DNA from: an uncultured Bacteroidales bacterium
Lineage (GTDB): Bacteria > Bacteroidota > Bacteroidia > Bacteroidales > Muribaculaceae
Direction of reading: 5' to 3'
Assembly: GCA_902800715.1 (NCBI GenBank)
Contig: CADCFN010000016.1
Location: forward strand, 1 to 60,248
DNA length: 60,248 nt
The notes under the pieces are model-generated. The model had not been told where the DNA came from and did no database searches. It worked only from the letters and a program-made list of their open reading frames with translations. The stretch's first letter is position 1; each line of letters starts with the position of its first letter. The position numbers were made by a program, and so were the translations under genes. This document shows, piece after piece, positions 27,674-36,617 of the stretch.

Positions 27674-28822
27674 ATGATAAAGAAAGCATTATTTATGGCC
27701 CTGGCGCTGGTGACCTTTTACCCAGCGCTGGCTCAGGACGTGGAGGAACAGGTGACGCAGCCTGTTCAGCCCCAGGAGCAGCAAGTTGTTGTGCCTCAAG
27801 AGCTGCAGGACCAGCAACAGGAACGCCGCTACCAGATGTATGGTGTGATGTTCTACAACCTGGAGAACCTGTTTGACACCATCAACAACAATGGTGTGTA
27901 TGACAAGGAGTTTTCTCCTGAGGGCGCCCGTCAATGGAACGGCACCAAGTACTGGCAGAAACAGCACAACATGGCCTACACCATCGGCCAGATGGAGGTG
28001 AACGGCTCTCCCGCTGTGGGACCTGTCATCATCGGTGTGAGTGAGATTGAGAACATTACCGTGTTGCAGGATTTGGTGCGTCAACCCGAAATCAAGGACC
28101 GCCGTTACCAGATTGTTCACCATGACAGCCCTGACCGCCGTGGTGTGGATGTGGGACTCCTGTACAACCCGCGTTTCTTCAAGGTGCTGAATGTCACTAA
28201 CCAGCGCATCAACAAGTATCTGCCTGACTACCCCGAGTTCCGTTCGCGTGACCAGTTGTGTGTGACGGGAATGTTGGCGGGCGAGAAAGTGTCGGTGATT
28301 GTCAACCACTGGCCCTCACGCCTAGGTGGTGAGGAACAGTCAAGTTACTTGCGTGAGGCTGCCGGCCGCATGGCCCGTGAGACCATGGACTCGCTGTTGC
28401 TTGATGACCCCAACCAGGGCATCATCTTTATGGGTGACTTGAACGATGACCCGCAGAACAAGTCTTGCAGCGAGGCTGTCGGAGCCAAGAAGGAAATCAA
28501 GGATTGCCTCGCTGAGCCTGGCTCGTGCTTCAATCCGTGGTGGAATATTCTGAACAGGGGCATCGGTACCCTGGGTTACAAGGGCAACTGGAACCTGTTT
28601 GACCAGATTATTTTCACCGACTACTTCCTGAAGAACTTTGAGAGCAAGGAAAAGCCCACCTTGACCTTCCTGCGTGCCGAGGTGCTGAACCGCAAGTTCC
28701 TGCGTAGCAACGAGGGCGACCGTCAGGGCTACCCGCTGCGTACCTTCTCGGGCGGTGTGTTCCTGAACGGTTACAGTGACCACTTCCCCACGATGATTTA
28801 TCTGGTGAAAGAGGTAAAGTGA
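27674..28822 (+). CDS. Exported endonuclease/exonuclease/phosphatase family protein, copy 1
   Basis: 382 residues with a signal peptide (MIKKALFMALALVTFYPALA), then a Gln-rich linker of about 30 residues, then an EEP (DNase I-like) domain. Catalytic motifs: FYNLENLFD, GVSEIEN (metal-binding Glu), VNHWPSR, GDLNDDP, and YSDHFPT (Asp-His). The substrate is probably nucleic acid or another phosphodiester. The next gene is a near copy; only one base separates the stop from the next ATG. Confidence 0.9.
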   Translation: MIKKALFMALALVTFYPALAQDVEEQVTQPVQPQEQQVVVPQELQDQQQERRYQMYGVMFYNLENLFDTINNNGVYDKEFSPEGARQWNGTKYWQKQHNMAYTIGQMEVNGSPAVGPVIIGVSEIENITVLQDLVRQPEIKDRRYQIVHHDSPDRRGVDVGLLYNPRFFKVLNVTNQRINKYLPDYPEFRSRDQLCVTGMLAGEKVSVIVNHWPSRLGGEEQSSYLREAAGRMARETMDSLLLDDPNQGIIFMGDLNDDPQNKSCSEAVGAKKEIKDCLAEPGSCFNPWWNILNRGIGTLGYKGNWNLFDQIIFTDYFLKNFESKEKPTLTFLRAEVLNRKFLRSNEGDRQGYPLRTFSGGVFLNGYSDHFPTMIYLVKEVK

Positions 28823-28823
28823 C

Positions 28824-29942
28824 ATGAAAAATCTATTTCACATAGTGCTGGCGTTGGTAGCTCTGCTGCCAGCGCTAGCTTTTAGTATGGATTTGCCTTG
28901 CCGCCCGGCAGTCGGTCAGGAAAACGAGGAACAACAGCCTGAACGGCAATATACCGTGTATGGTGTGATGTTCTACAATCTGGAGAACCTGTTCGACACG
29001 ATTAATAACAACGGCAGGAATGACTATGAGTTCACGGCTCAGGGCGCATACCAGTGGACTGCTGCCAAGTACTGGCAGAAGCAGCACAACATGGCCTATG
29101 CCATCAGCCAGATGGAGGTGAACGGCTCTCCCGCCGTGGGACCTGTCATCATCGGTGTGAGTGAGATTGAGAACATCACCGTGTTGCAGGATTTGGTGCG
29201 TCAGCCCGAACTGAAAGACCGCCGCTACAGTATTGTCCATCGTGACGGTCCCGATCCCCGAGGCATCGATGTGGCGTTGCTTTACAATCCGCGTTTTTTC
29301 AAGGTACTGAACGTGACCACCCAGCAGGTGAACAAGTATCTGCCCGATGACCCGGACTTCAGCACACGCGACCAGTTGTGCGTGACGGGAATGCTGGCTG
29401 GCGAAAAAGTGTCGGTGATTGTCAACCACTGGCCCTCACGTCGCCGGGGTGAACAGGCGTCAAGTTACTTGCGTGAGGCGGCAGGCCGCATGGCACGTGA
29501 GACCATGGACTCGCTGTTGCTCGACGACCCCAACCAGGGCATCATCTTCATGGGCGACTTGAACGACGACCCGCAGAACAAGTCTTGCAGCGAGGCTCTC
29601 GGAGCCAAGAAGGAAATCAAGAATTGCCTCGCTGAGCCGGGCTCATGTTTCAATCCGTGGTGGAATATCCTGAACAGGGGCATCGGAACCCTGGGCTACA
29701 GAGGCAACTGGAACCTGTTTGACCAGATTATCTTCACCGACTACTTTCTGAAAAATTACGAAAGCAAGGACAAGCCTTCATTGACCTTCTCGCGTGCCGA
29801 AGTGCTGAACCGCAAGTTCTTGCGCAGCAACGAGGGCGACCGTCAGGGCTACCCCCTGCGCACCTACTCGGGCGGCGTGTTCCTGAACGGTTACAGCGAC
29901 CACTTCCCCACGATGATTTATCTGGTGAAAGAGGTAAAGTGA
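28824..29942 (+). CDS. Exported endonuclease/exonuclease/phosphatase family protein, copy 2
   Basis: 372 residues, tandem duplicate of the previous gene. The catalytic motifs are the same. From about residue 40 to the end the two are nearly identical at protein and DNA level, while the leader and linker differ (here MKNLFHIVLALVALLPALAF, with a shorter linker). The bases after its stop repeat the spacer and start of the upstream copy (TGACAT), marking the duplication junction. A terminator follows at 29969. Confidence 0.9.
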   Translation: MKNLFHIVLALVALLPALAFSMDLPCRPAVGQENEEQQPERQYTVYGVMFYNLENLFDTINNNGRNDYEFTAQGAYQWTAAKYWQKQHNMAYAISQMEVNGSPAVGPVIIGVSEIENITVLQDLVRQPELKDRRYSIVHRDGPDPRGIDVALLYNPRFFKVLNVTTQQVNKYLPDDPDFSTRDQLCVTGMLAGEKVSVIVNHWPSRRRGEQASSYLREAAGRMARETMDSLLLDDPNQGIIFMGDLNDDPQNKSCSEALGAKKEIKNCLAEPGSCFNPWWNILNRGIGTLGYRGNWNLFDQIIFTDYFLKNYESKDKPSLTFSRAEVLNRKFLRSNEGDRQGYPLRTYSGGVFLNGYSDHFPTMIYLVKEVK

Positions 29943-29968
29943 CATAACACTGAATTCAACAATTTTAT

Positions 29969-30010
29969 GCTCCATGCTCCTTATAATACGGGGGTGTGGA
30001 GCTTTTTTTT
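29969..30010 (+). terminator. Terminator of the nuclease locus
   Basis: GCTCCA (29969-29974) pairs with TGGAGC (29997-30002) around an imperfect inner stem, followed by eight T. Confidence 0.8.
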
Positions 30011-30087
30011 ACTTTTTTTGAAAAAGTTTGTAGCTTTTTGGGAAGTTGGTGCGTCTAATAAGTAAACGACAATAAAAATGAATCCAC

Positions 30088-31446
30088 ATGAATAAATCAG
30101 TATTTATATTATTGGCAGGATGCCTGATGCTGATGGCAATGAACGCCAATGCCCAGGAGGCTTACTACGAAAAGCCTTACACCTGGACTTTGCAGGACTG
30201 CATCCATTGGGCCAAGCAACAAAGCATCACTGTGCAGCGCAAGAAGGTGAATGTGCGCACCTCGCAAGTTGATTTGAAGAACGCCAAGGCTAACCGTCTG
30301 CCCACTGTTGACTTCTCGACGAGCCAATATGTGAGCAACCGCCCATTCCAGGAATCTTACAGCGGTGTCGTCGGCTCGGAGGTGATTTCCTTCAGCAACA
30401 AGAACAGTTACAGTGGCAACTATGGTTTAAACGCCTCGATGAACCTGTACAACGGCGGCCAGACTAAGAACAACATCCGTTTAGCCGAAATCAATACTCA
30501 GATTGCCGAATTGCAAGTGCAGGTGAGCGAATTGAACATCGAGGAATTGTTGACCCAGCTGTATGTCCAGATTTTGTATTCACAGGATGCGGTGAAGCAT
30601 GATGATGAGCTCATCGCTCTGGCTCAAGCCCAACTTGAGCAGGCTCGCGCCCGCAAACAGGCAGGACTGCTCAACAAGGCCGATGTGTCCCAGTTTGAGG
30701 CTCAGCTCGCCAAGGACAAATACCAGAAAGTTGCCGACGAAACCGCTCTTGAAGGCTACCGCCTGCAACTCAAGCAGCTGATGGAACTTGACGGTGACGA
30801 TAACCTCGTGCTTGCCGACCCGGTGCTGGAAAACAATGTGCTTGCCGAGTTGCCCGGCAAACAGGAGGTCTATGACCACGCTGTGGGCACCCGTCCCGAG
30901 CTGAAAGCACAACAGCTGGCAATGGACAGAACCTATATCAACGAGGAGATTGCAAAAGCCGGCAGCCGACCCGTAATCAATGCAAGTGCCGGTATCACTA
31001 CCACCAACTCGACCGGTAACGGCAATATGTTCACCCAATTGAAAAAGCAGTGGAGCAACGGAATCGGGGTGTCGCTGATTATTCCCATCTGGGACCACGG
31101 CAAGACCAAGAACGCCGTAGCCCGCGCCCGTCTGGAACGGGAAAACACCTATCTGGATATGGTCGAGACGCAGAAGAACCTGTGGAAGACCATCGAGAAC
31201 TATTGGCTCCAGGCGCGCAACAACCAGCAGCGCTATATTGCAGCCCAAGAGAATGTGGACTACTGCCGCGAGAGTTATGACCTCACCAGTGAGCAGTTCC
31301 GCTTGGGCATGAAGAATATCGTTGAACTGACTCAGGACAAGACCAACCTGAGCACTGCCATCCAGCAGATGCTGCGAGCCAAGTATGAAGCCTTGCTCAA
31401 CATGGCGCTCCTCAAGTATTACAATGGCGAGAACATCGCTTTGTAG
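30088..31446 (+). CDS. TolC-family outer-membrane efflux protein
   Basis: 452 residues with a signal peptide (MNKSVFILLAGCLMLMAMNA). It has the two long alpha-helical hairpin repeats of the OEP family: WTLQDCIHWAKQQSITVQRK at the start, and the C-terminal repeat with YDLTSEQFRLGMKNIVELTQ. It forms the outer-membrane channel of a tripartite exporter whose adaptor, ATPase and permease are the next three genes on the same strand. Spacing to the adaptor is 54 bp. Confidence 0.92.
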   Translation: MNKSVFILLAGCLMLMAMNANAQEAYYEKPYTWTLQDCIHWAKQQSITVQRKKVNVRTSQVDLKNAKANRLPTVDFSTSQYVSNRPFQESYSGVVGSEVISFSNKNSYSGNYGLNASMNLYNGGQTKNNIRLAEINTQIAELQVQVSELNIEELLTQLYVQILYSQDAVKHDDELIALAQAQLEQARARKQAGLLNKADVSQFEAQLAKDKYQKVADETALEGYRLQLKQLMELDGDDNLVLADPVLENNVLAELPGKQEVYDHAVGTRPELKAQQLAMDRTYINEEIAKAGSRPVINASAGITTTNSTGNGNMFTQLKKQWSNGIGVSLIIPIWDHGKTKNAVARARLERENTYLDMVETQKNLWKTIENYWLQARNNQQRYIAAQENVDYCRESYDLTSEQFRLGMKNIVELTQDKTNLSTAIQQMLRAKYEALLNMALLKYYNGENIAL

Positions 31447-31500
31447 CCATTGCCCTTCAATCCCCGTCAATGAAAACAGAACATTAAAACGACATAGATT

Positions 31501-32664
31501 ATGACAAAGAGAAAAAAAATCATCTTGGCTCTGGTAGGCCTGTTGTTGGTAGCAGGCATCATCGCCATGCTGAGCAGGAAAGGCGGTGCTGAACAAATCA
31601 GTTTCCAGACCACCGAAGTGGGTCCCGGCGACATTGCCGCCAATATCACAGCCACCGGCACCATCGAGCCAGTGACCACGGTGGATGTGGGTACCCAGGT
31701 TTCGGGTATCGTCACGCGATTGTATGTGGATTATAACAGCGTTGTCAGGCGCGGACAGGTCATTGCCGAGCTGGACCGCACCAATCTGATGAATGACCTC
31801 ACGTCAATGCAGGCCCGCCTGCGTTCGGCACAGATTGAACTGGATTACCAGAAGAAGAACTTCGCCCGCTATAACGAATTGAAGCAGAAGGACCTGGTGA
31901 GCCTGTCGGAGTATGACGTGGCATTGGAAAACTACCGCAAGGCGCAGGAAAGCGTCAGGATTGCGCAGCAGGATGTCGCTAGGGCTAAGACCAACCTGAG
32001 TTACGCCACCGTCTATTCGCCCATCGACGGTGTGGTTATCAGCAAGTCGGTCGAGGAAGGACAGACTGTGGCATCGTCTTTCAGCACCCCGTCTATCGTG
32101 AAGATTGCCAAGGACTTGACCGACATGCAATGCATTGCCAAGGTTGACGAAGCCGACATCGGCGAGGTGCGTGAGGGTCAGCGTGTGACATTCACTGTCG
32201 ATGCTTATCCCGACGACGTGTTCTCGGGCAGCGTCAAGCAGGTGCGCCAGAATCCTGTCACGACCAATAATGTGGTGACCTATGAGGTGGTTATCAGTGC
32301 TCCCAACGCCGACCTCAAGCTCAAACCGGGCTTGACAGCCAGCATTACCATCTACACGCTGGAACGCAATGGCGTCAAGAGTGTGCCCTCGTCAGCCTTG
32401 CGCTTCACCCCCGAGGCCAGTGTCTTCGGCAGCAAATATGTCATCAAGGACACAACAGCCGAACACAAGCTGTGGACGCTCCAGGGCAACGTCCTCACCG
32501 CCCACAAGGTGGAAATCGGCGCGACCGACGGTCTGCGTACCGAGATTCTCAACGGCGTGGAAGAGGGTACTACCGTCATCCAGAGCTTTGAGATTGGCAC
32601 TGCCACCGAACCCGGCAAGAAGGATGCTGGCAGGAAAGGCAAAGAAAAAGATAACAAGAAGTAA
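31501..32664 (+). CDS. Periplasmic adaptor (MacA/HlyD family)
   Basis: 387 residues. An N-terminal membrane anchor (KIILALVGLLLVAGIIAML) is followed by barrel-sandwich halves (VDVGTQVSGIVTRLYVDYNS and VYSPIDGVVISKSVEEGQTV) flanking a helical hairpin (about 85-165), then a beta-barrel domain. The tail is Lys-rich (GKKDAGRKGKEKDNKK). It links the inner-membrane ABC transporter with TolC. The ATPase gene starts 2 bp after its stop. Confidence 0.92.
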   Translation: MTKRKKIILALVGLLLVAGIIAMLSRKGGAEQISFQTTEVGPGDIAANITATGTIEPVTTVDVGTQVSGIVTRLYVDYNSVVRRGQVIAELDRTNLMNDLTSMQARLRSAQIELDYQKKNFARYNELKQKDLVSLSEYDVALENYRKAQESVRIAQQDVARAKTNLSYATVYSPIDGVVISKSVEEGQTVASSFSTPSIVKIAKDLTDMQCIAKVDEADIGEVREGQRVTFTVDAYPDDVFSGSVKQVRQNPVTTNNVVTYEVVISAPNADLKLKPGLTASITIYTLERNGVKSVPSSALRFTPEASVFGSKYVIKDTTAEHKLWTLQGNVLTAHKVEIGATDGLRTEILNGVEEGTTVIQSFEIGTATEPGKKDAGRKGKEKDNKK

Positions 32665-32666
32665 TT

Positions 32667-33413
32667 ATGGCAAAGAAACCAGTCATAGAACTTGATAGCA
32701 TCCGTCGTGACTTCGTCGTGGGAGAGGAGACGGTCCACGCCCTGCGCGGGGTATCGTTCACCATCCACGAGGGCGAATTCGTCACCATCATGGGCACCTC
32801 AGGCTCTGGCAAATCGACACTGCTCAATATCCTGGGTTGTCTGGACACGCCCACGAGTGGCGAGTATTGCCTGGATGGTACTCCCGTGCGCACCATGAGC
32901 AAGACGCAGCGAGCGGTGCTCAGGAACCGCAAAATCGGCTTTGTGTTCCAGAGTTACAATCTGCTTGCCAAGACCACTGCTGTCGAGAACGTGGAACTCC
33001 CGTTGATGTATAACAGCGCCGTGGGTGCGCGTGAGCGTCGCGAGCGTGCCGTCACCGCCCTGCAGCGTGTGGGACTGGGTGACCGCCTGAACCACAAGAG
33101 CAACCAGATGTCGGGCGGACAGATGCAGCGTGTGGCTATCGCCCGCGCCCTGGTCAACGACCCAGCGGTCATCCTTGCCGACGAGGCAACAGGTAACTTG
33201 GACACCCGCACGTCGTTTGAGATTCTGGTGCTGTTCCAGCAGTTGCATGCCGAGGGGCGCACCATCATCTTTGTGACCCACAATCCCGAGATTGCCCAAT
33301 ACTCCACCCGCACCATCACCTTGAGTGACGGCAAACTGCGGGAAGACAGGCTCAACGACAACATCCTTGATGCCGCCGAAAAGCTCGCTTCCCTCCCCAT
33401 CGAGGATGATTGA
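32667..33413 (+). CDS. ABC transporter ATP-binding protein (MacB/LolD type)
   Basis: 248 residues. Walker A GTSGSGKSTLLN (about 44-55), Q-loop VFQSYNLLAKT, signature MSGGQMQRVAIARAL, Walker B VILADEATGNLD and switch His (FVTHNPE) are all intact. It powers export from periplasm or inner membrane through the MacA-like adaptor and TolC. The permease is a separate protein here (MacB is usually one fused polypeptide), as is common in Bacteroidetes. Confidence 0.95.
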   Translation: MAKKPVIELDSIRRDFVVGEETVHALRGVSFTIHEGEFVTIMGTSGSGKSTLLNILGCLDTPTSGEYCLDGTPVRTMSKTQRAVLRNRKIGFVFQSYNLLAKTTAVENVELPLMYNSAVGARERRERAVTALQRVGLGDRLNHKSNQMSGGQMQRVAIARALVNDPAVILADEATGNLDTRTSFEILVLFQQLHAEGRTIIFVTHNPEIAQYSTRTITLSDGKLREDRLNDNILDAAEKLASLPIEDD

Positions 33414-33420
33414 GATATAA

Positions 33421-33523
33421 GTAGGAGTTAGGAATTAGGAATTAGGAGTGAGGAATTAGGAATTAGGAGTGGAATTCTCTAGACTATCTAGAAACTAGGG
33501 ACTAGAAACTAAAACCAAAAGAC
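33421..33523. repeat. Heptamer tandem repeat and palindromic stretch
   Basis: GGAATTA units (period 7, some as GGAGTGA) occupy about 33421-33475, followed by a stretch built of CTAGA/TCTAG pieces (GACTATCTAGAAACTAGGG). It fills the gap between ATPase and permease genes with no coding potential. It is probably a Bacteroidetes intergenic simple repeat. Confidence 0.6.
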
Positions 33524-33524
33524 G

Positions 33525-34766
33525 ATGAATATCACCAATCTGTTCAAAATTGCCTTGAAGGCCATCGGTGCCAACAAGATGCGCAGTTTCCTGACCATGC
33601 TGGGCATCATCATCGGTGTGTCGTCGGTCATCATCATGCTTGCCCTGGGCACAGGTTCCAAGGCGACCATCATGCAAGAGATCGAGGACGTGGACCCGGG
33701 GGCATTAATGATTATACCTGGACCAGAATATGAGGAAACTGGCGGTAATTGGCTGCCTGAGTATAGCCAAACTATTACTCAGGCCGACTATCATAGCCTT
33801 CTGGAAAAGAGCAAATATTTGAAAGCCGTGTGCCCCATGGTTTATTCCTCTGGTCAATTCATTAACGGCAAGAATAACCACAGCGGTTCGGTACAGGGTG
33901 TGAATAATGAATTCCTTGATATCAATGGACTTTCGATTTCTGAAGGTGAAATGTTCACCGATGCTGAAGTCAAGGGTTCGGCCAAGGTGTGCATCATCGG
34001 TAAGACGGTCGTAGACAAACTCTTCACCAATGGTGCCGACCCCATCGGGACAGTCATCCGAATTAACACGATGCCCGTCAGGGTGGTGGGTGTGCTCAAG
34101 AGCAAGGGCCGCACACCCTTTGGACAGGACCAGGATGATATCGTGCTCATGCCTTACACGACAGTGATGAAACGCATGACATCGCAGGATTATTTCGATA
34201 TGATTTATGTCGCCGCCACAAGTAAGGAAATGTCCCAGTTGGCCAAAAAGGATGTGACGGATATCCTGCGGGAGAACCACAAACTCAAAGACGGCGATAT
34301 GCAGGATTTCAGAGTCAATTCACTGGAGGAAGCCACCTCGATGGTTGATTCGGTGATGAACATTCTCACCCTGCTGCTCTCGTGTATCGCCGGTATCTCG
34401 CTGCTGGTGGGCGGCATCGGCATCATGAACATCATGTATGTGAGCGTTACCGAGCGTACCCGTGAAATCGGCCTGCGTATGAGCGTGGGCGCCCGCACCA
34501 TCGATATCATGAGCCAGTTCCTCATCGAGGCCATCCTCATCAGCGTCACAGGTGGACTTATCGGTGTACTCATCGGTGGCGGCATCTCCTATATCGCCCG
34601 CTACATACTGATGAATTTCACCGAGTATCACATTCTCATCGCTGTGGAGCCATGGACTGTGTTGCTCTCGTTCGGCATCTGCACCATCACGGGCGTTTTC
34701 TTCGGGTGGTATCCAGCCAAGAAGGCCGCTAACCTTGACCCGATTGAGGCGCTGCGCTACGAGTAA
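33525..34766 (+). CDS. ABC transporter permease (MacB-like, FtsX domain)
   Basis: 413 residues, with the MacB topology: helix 1 at about 20-42 (FLTMLGIIIGVSSVIIMLAL), a large periplasmic domain (about 45-275), then helices near 283-310 (LLLSCIAGISLLVGGIGIMN), 330-360 and 370-395. It ends in the conserved YPAKKAANLDPIEALRYE. It partners with the ATPase encoded just upstream, across a repeat-filled 111-bp gap. Confidence 0.94.
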   Translation: MNITNLFKIALKAIGANKMRSFLTMLGIIIGVSSVIIMLALGTGSKATIMQEIEDVDPGALMIIPGPEYEETGGNWLPEYSQTITQADYHSLLEKSKYLKAVCPMVYSSGQFINGKNNHSGSVQGVNNEFLDINGLSISEGEMFTDAEVKGSAKVCIIGKTVVDKLFTNGADPIGTVIRINTMPVRVVGVLKSKGRTPFGQDQDDIVLMPYTTVMKRMTSQDYFDMIYVAATSKEMSQLAKKDVTDILRENHKLKDGDMQDFRVNSLEEATSMVDSVMNILTLLLSCIAGISLLVGGIGIMNIMYVSVTERTREIGLRMSVGARTIDIMSQFLIEAILISVTGGLIGVLIGGGISYIARYILMNFTEYHILIAVEPWTVLLSFGICTITGVFFGWYPAKKAANLDPIEALRYE

Positions 34767-34813
34767 CAGGCGGCAGTTGCCTGAATGAAGCAGGCATCAG
34801 AAAAACATGCAAT

Positions 34814-34846
34814 GGCAGCCAGGAATCATGGATTCTTTCGGCTGCC
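34814..34846 (+). terminator. Hairpin after the exporter operon
   Basis: GGCAGCC and GGCTGCC arms with an inner GAATC/GATTC stem, followed by GTTGTTGTG. The T-rich tail is weak. Confidence 0.55.
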
Positions 34847-34866
34847 GTTGTTGTGAAGCATCTGTT

Positions 34867-34900
34867 CCATCTATTTATCCATTCATCTATTCATCCACTG
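34867..34900. repeat. Octamer repeat (CTATTCAT type) overlapping the patatin gene end
   Basis: Copies of an 8-base unit (ATCTATTT, ATCCATTC, ATCTATTC) belong to the family clustered at 38365-38750. Here the array crosses the stop of the patatin-like gene and encodes its last residues and stop (ATGAATAGATGA on the minus strand). Confidence 0.55.
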
Positions 34901-36484
34901 GGGGTCAGCCTGGAATTTCTTCCAAGCATTTATGAGTTGGGGCTTCAATGAGATGAGCAGCTGGTGACCTTGGGTGAGGTTCTCGGTAGTATTCTCGATA
35001 TCATCAATGTACTTGAGCAGATTGTAACACATGGTGTACTGGCCCGCTGCGAGCAGTGCCTGGGGAATGCCGTTCGCTTTGTCCTCGGCGGTGAACCATA
35101 AGGTGCTGCCCATATCTGCTGCCAGGGCGCTGTTCTGCTGCATGTCCTCGCTGGGGATGAGTTCCTCGGGCAAGGTGCCATTTTCAGCCCTTGAAGCCCA
35201 CCTCTCGTTGGCCCGCAGGTCATAGATGGCATTGCTCACAATGCGGTTCTTCCAGCCCTGGTCATTGTAGATGCTGCTGTAGTTCATCTGTCGCATGCGT
35301 TTCAGGAAAACCTCTGAGGCCATCATGATGACAGATTTTGCCCTGTTCATGAGCATGGCTTCGATTGAAGCGAACTTCAGGTGGCTGACAAAAGCGGCGT
35401 TGTTGCCGATAAACGTATTCCTGATGGTCCCGAACATCTTGTTCTTCAACAGGGCACCGATGATGTTGAGCAGGGTGACTAAGGCAAGAATCACCGACAT
35501 CACGCCAAGCCAGAAACTGCTACCCATCACCAACGAGAAGACGAACAGCAGCGCAACAACAGCCTCGGTAATGAGCCCATAATTGCGCAGGCGGCCGATG
35601 GTCAGCTTGCCGATGCTGTCGGGCAGCATCTGTTCGCATGGGTGATAGCCGTCCATATAAGGGTTGGAGACATCCGACACGATGATAAGGTCGATGGCTT
35701 TGTCTTTGCGTTTCTTGTCAGAGCGGTATTTGGTCATGCGTTTATCGGCAAGGATAATGGGGTCGATGCCTTGATTGTCGACAATGCCGCCATCCATGAT
35801 GCCGAAGCGCTTGTTGATGTTCTGGGCGATATCTTTCTGCTGGGACACCTTGAAGTCATCGGGATACATCATCGGCTCAAATCCACAAGGGAAACATGAC
35901 GAGCATGCCAATGCCTCGCCTAATGTGATGTGGCGCGACACGCTGCGACCGATACTGTGTTTCTGGTTGCCAAAGGCGCCATAGCTCACGCGTTGGCCGT
36001 CGGTGAGACGACCTTCGGTAAGGCGGAATCTGAACGGTAGTGAGTTGTCAAAGTCGGAGGCAAGGGCGGTGTAGTCCTTTACGGGGATTTTGTCGAAATT
36101 GTCGATGATGTCGCCCATGACCGCGTGATGGAACAGGCACTCGTCATAGATACCTGCCATGATTTTGATGCTTGAGGCGTTGCGGTTGGCTTTCTCGGCA
36201 CGCAATCCATTCATGGCACGCACCACCAGGTCCTCGTTGCACAGGAAGTCAAACAGCTCATCTATCATCGCATCGGTTTTCTCGCCTCGGGCACGTGTCA
36301 GCATATACTTGAGTCCTGTAATCGTGCCCCCGGAAACCGATGTCAACGCCGAGACGCAATCCATCAACGTGCGTTGGTCATCGACCTTAATTGAATTCAA
36401 GAACGATACTGCACCCAGGTGAAATGTAGCGGCGCGGTATCCGCCACCTGATAATGTGAGCCCAAGATTCAGTTCTGTAGCCAT
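34883..36484 (-). CDS. Patatin-like phospholipase with internal membrane segments
   Basis: 533 residues. The oxyanion motif LSGGGYRAAT is at 11-20, the nucleophile motif SVSGGT (Ser near 51) is of the cPLA2-like SGG form, and the catalytic Asp is in IMDGGIVDNQG. Two adjacent hydrophobic helices (about 305-350, VVALLFVFSLVMGSSFWLGV and ILALVTLLNIIGALL) interrupt the chain after the Asp motif, so it is probably anchored in the inner membrane. There is no signal peptide. It is monocistronic and convergent with the exporter operon. The extreme C-terminus is written by an intergenic-type repeat. Confidence 0.87.
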   Translation of the reverse strand: MATELNLGLTLSGGGYRAATFHLGAVSFLNSIKVDDQRTLMDCVSALTSVSGGTITGLKYMLTRARGEKTDAMIDELFDFLCNEDLVVRAMNGLRAEKANRNASSIKIMAGIYDECLFHHAVMGDIIDNFDKIPVKDYTALASDFDNSLPFRFRLTEGRLTDGQRVSYGAFGNQKHSIGRSVSRHITLGEALACSSCFPCGFEPMMYPDDFKVSQQKDIAQNINKRFGIMDGGIVDNQGIDPIILADKRMTKYRSDKKRKDKAIDLIIVSDVSNPYMDGYHPCEQMLPDSIGKLTIGRLRNYGLITEAVVALLFVFSLVMGSSFWLGVMSVILALVTLLNIIGALLKNKMFGTIRNTFIGNNAAFVSHLKFASIEAMLMNRAKSVIMMASEVFLKRMRQMNYSSIYNDQGWKNRIVSNAIYDLRANERWASRAENGTLPEELIPSEDMQQNSALAADMGSTLWFTAEDKANGIPQALLAAGQYTMCYNLLKYIDDIENTTENLTQGHQLLISLKPQLINAWKKFQADPQWMNR

Positions 36485-36506
36485 AACTCATCAATTGTTT
36501 ATGCTA

Positions 36507-36514
36507 CAAAAATA
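36507..36514 (-). promoter_or_regulatory. -10 box of the patatin gene
   Basis: Minus strand TATTTTTG, matching TAnnTTTG, 22 bp before the ATG. Confidence 0.6.
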
Positions 36515-36555
36515 CTCAAAAAAACTGATTGTACCTAGTATTGCTGCAAAAACAA

Positions 36556-36581
36556 GAACAGGCCTCGGTTGAAGCCTGTTC
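36556..36581 (-). terminator. Terminator of the dockerin-type protein gene
   Basis: GAACAGGC / GCCTGTTC arms, followed on the minus strand by TTGTTTTTGC. Confidence 0.75.
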
Positions 36582-36617
36582 CTGAAATGGTTTAATACTG
36601 TGGTGGACCGATGATTA

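Noticed and set aside
30088-34766. RND-type efflux system
   Set aside because: The inner-membrane parts are an ABC ATPase and a MacB/FtsX permease, not an RND pump.
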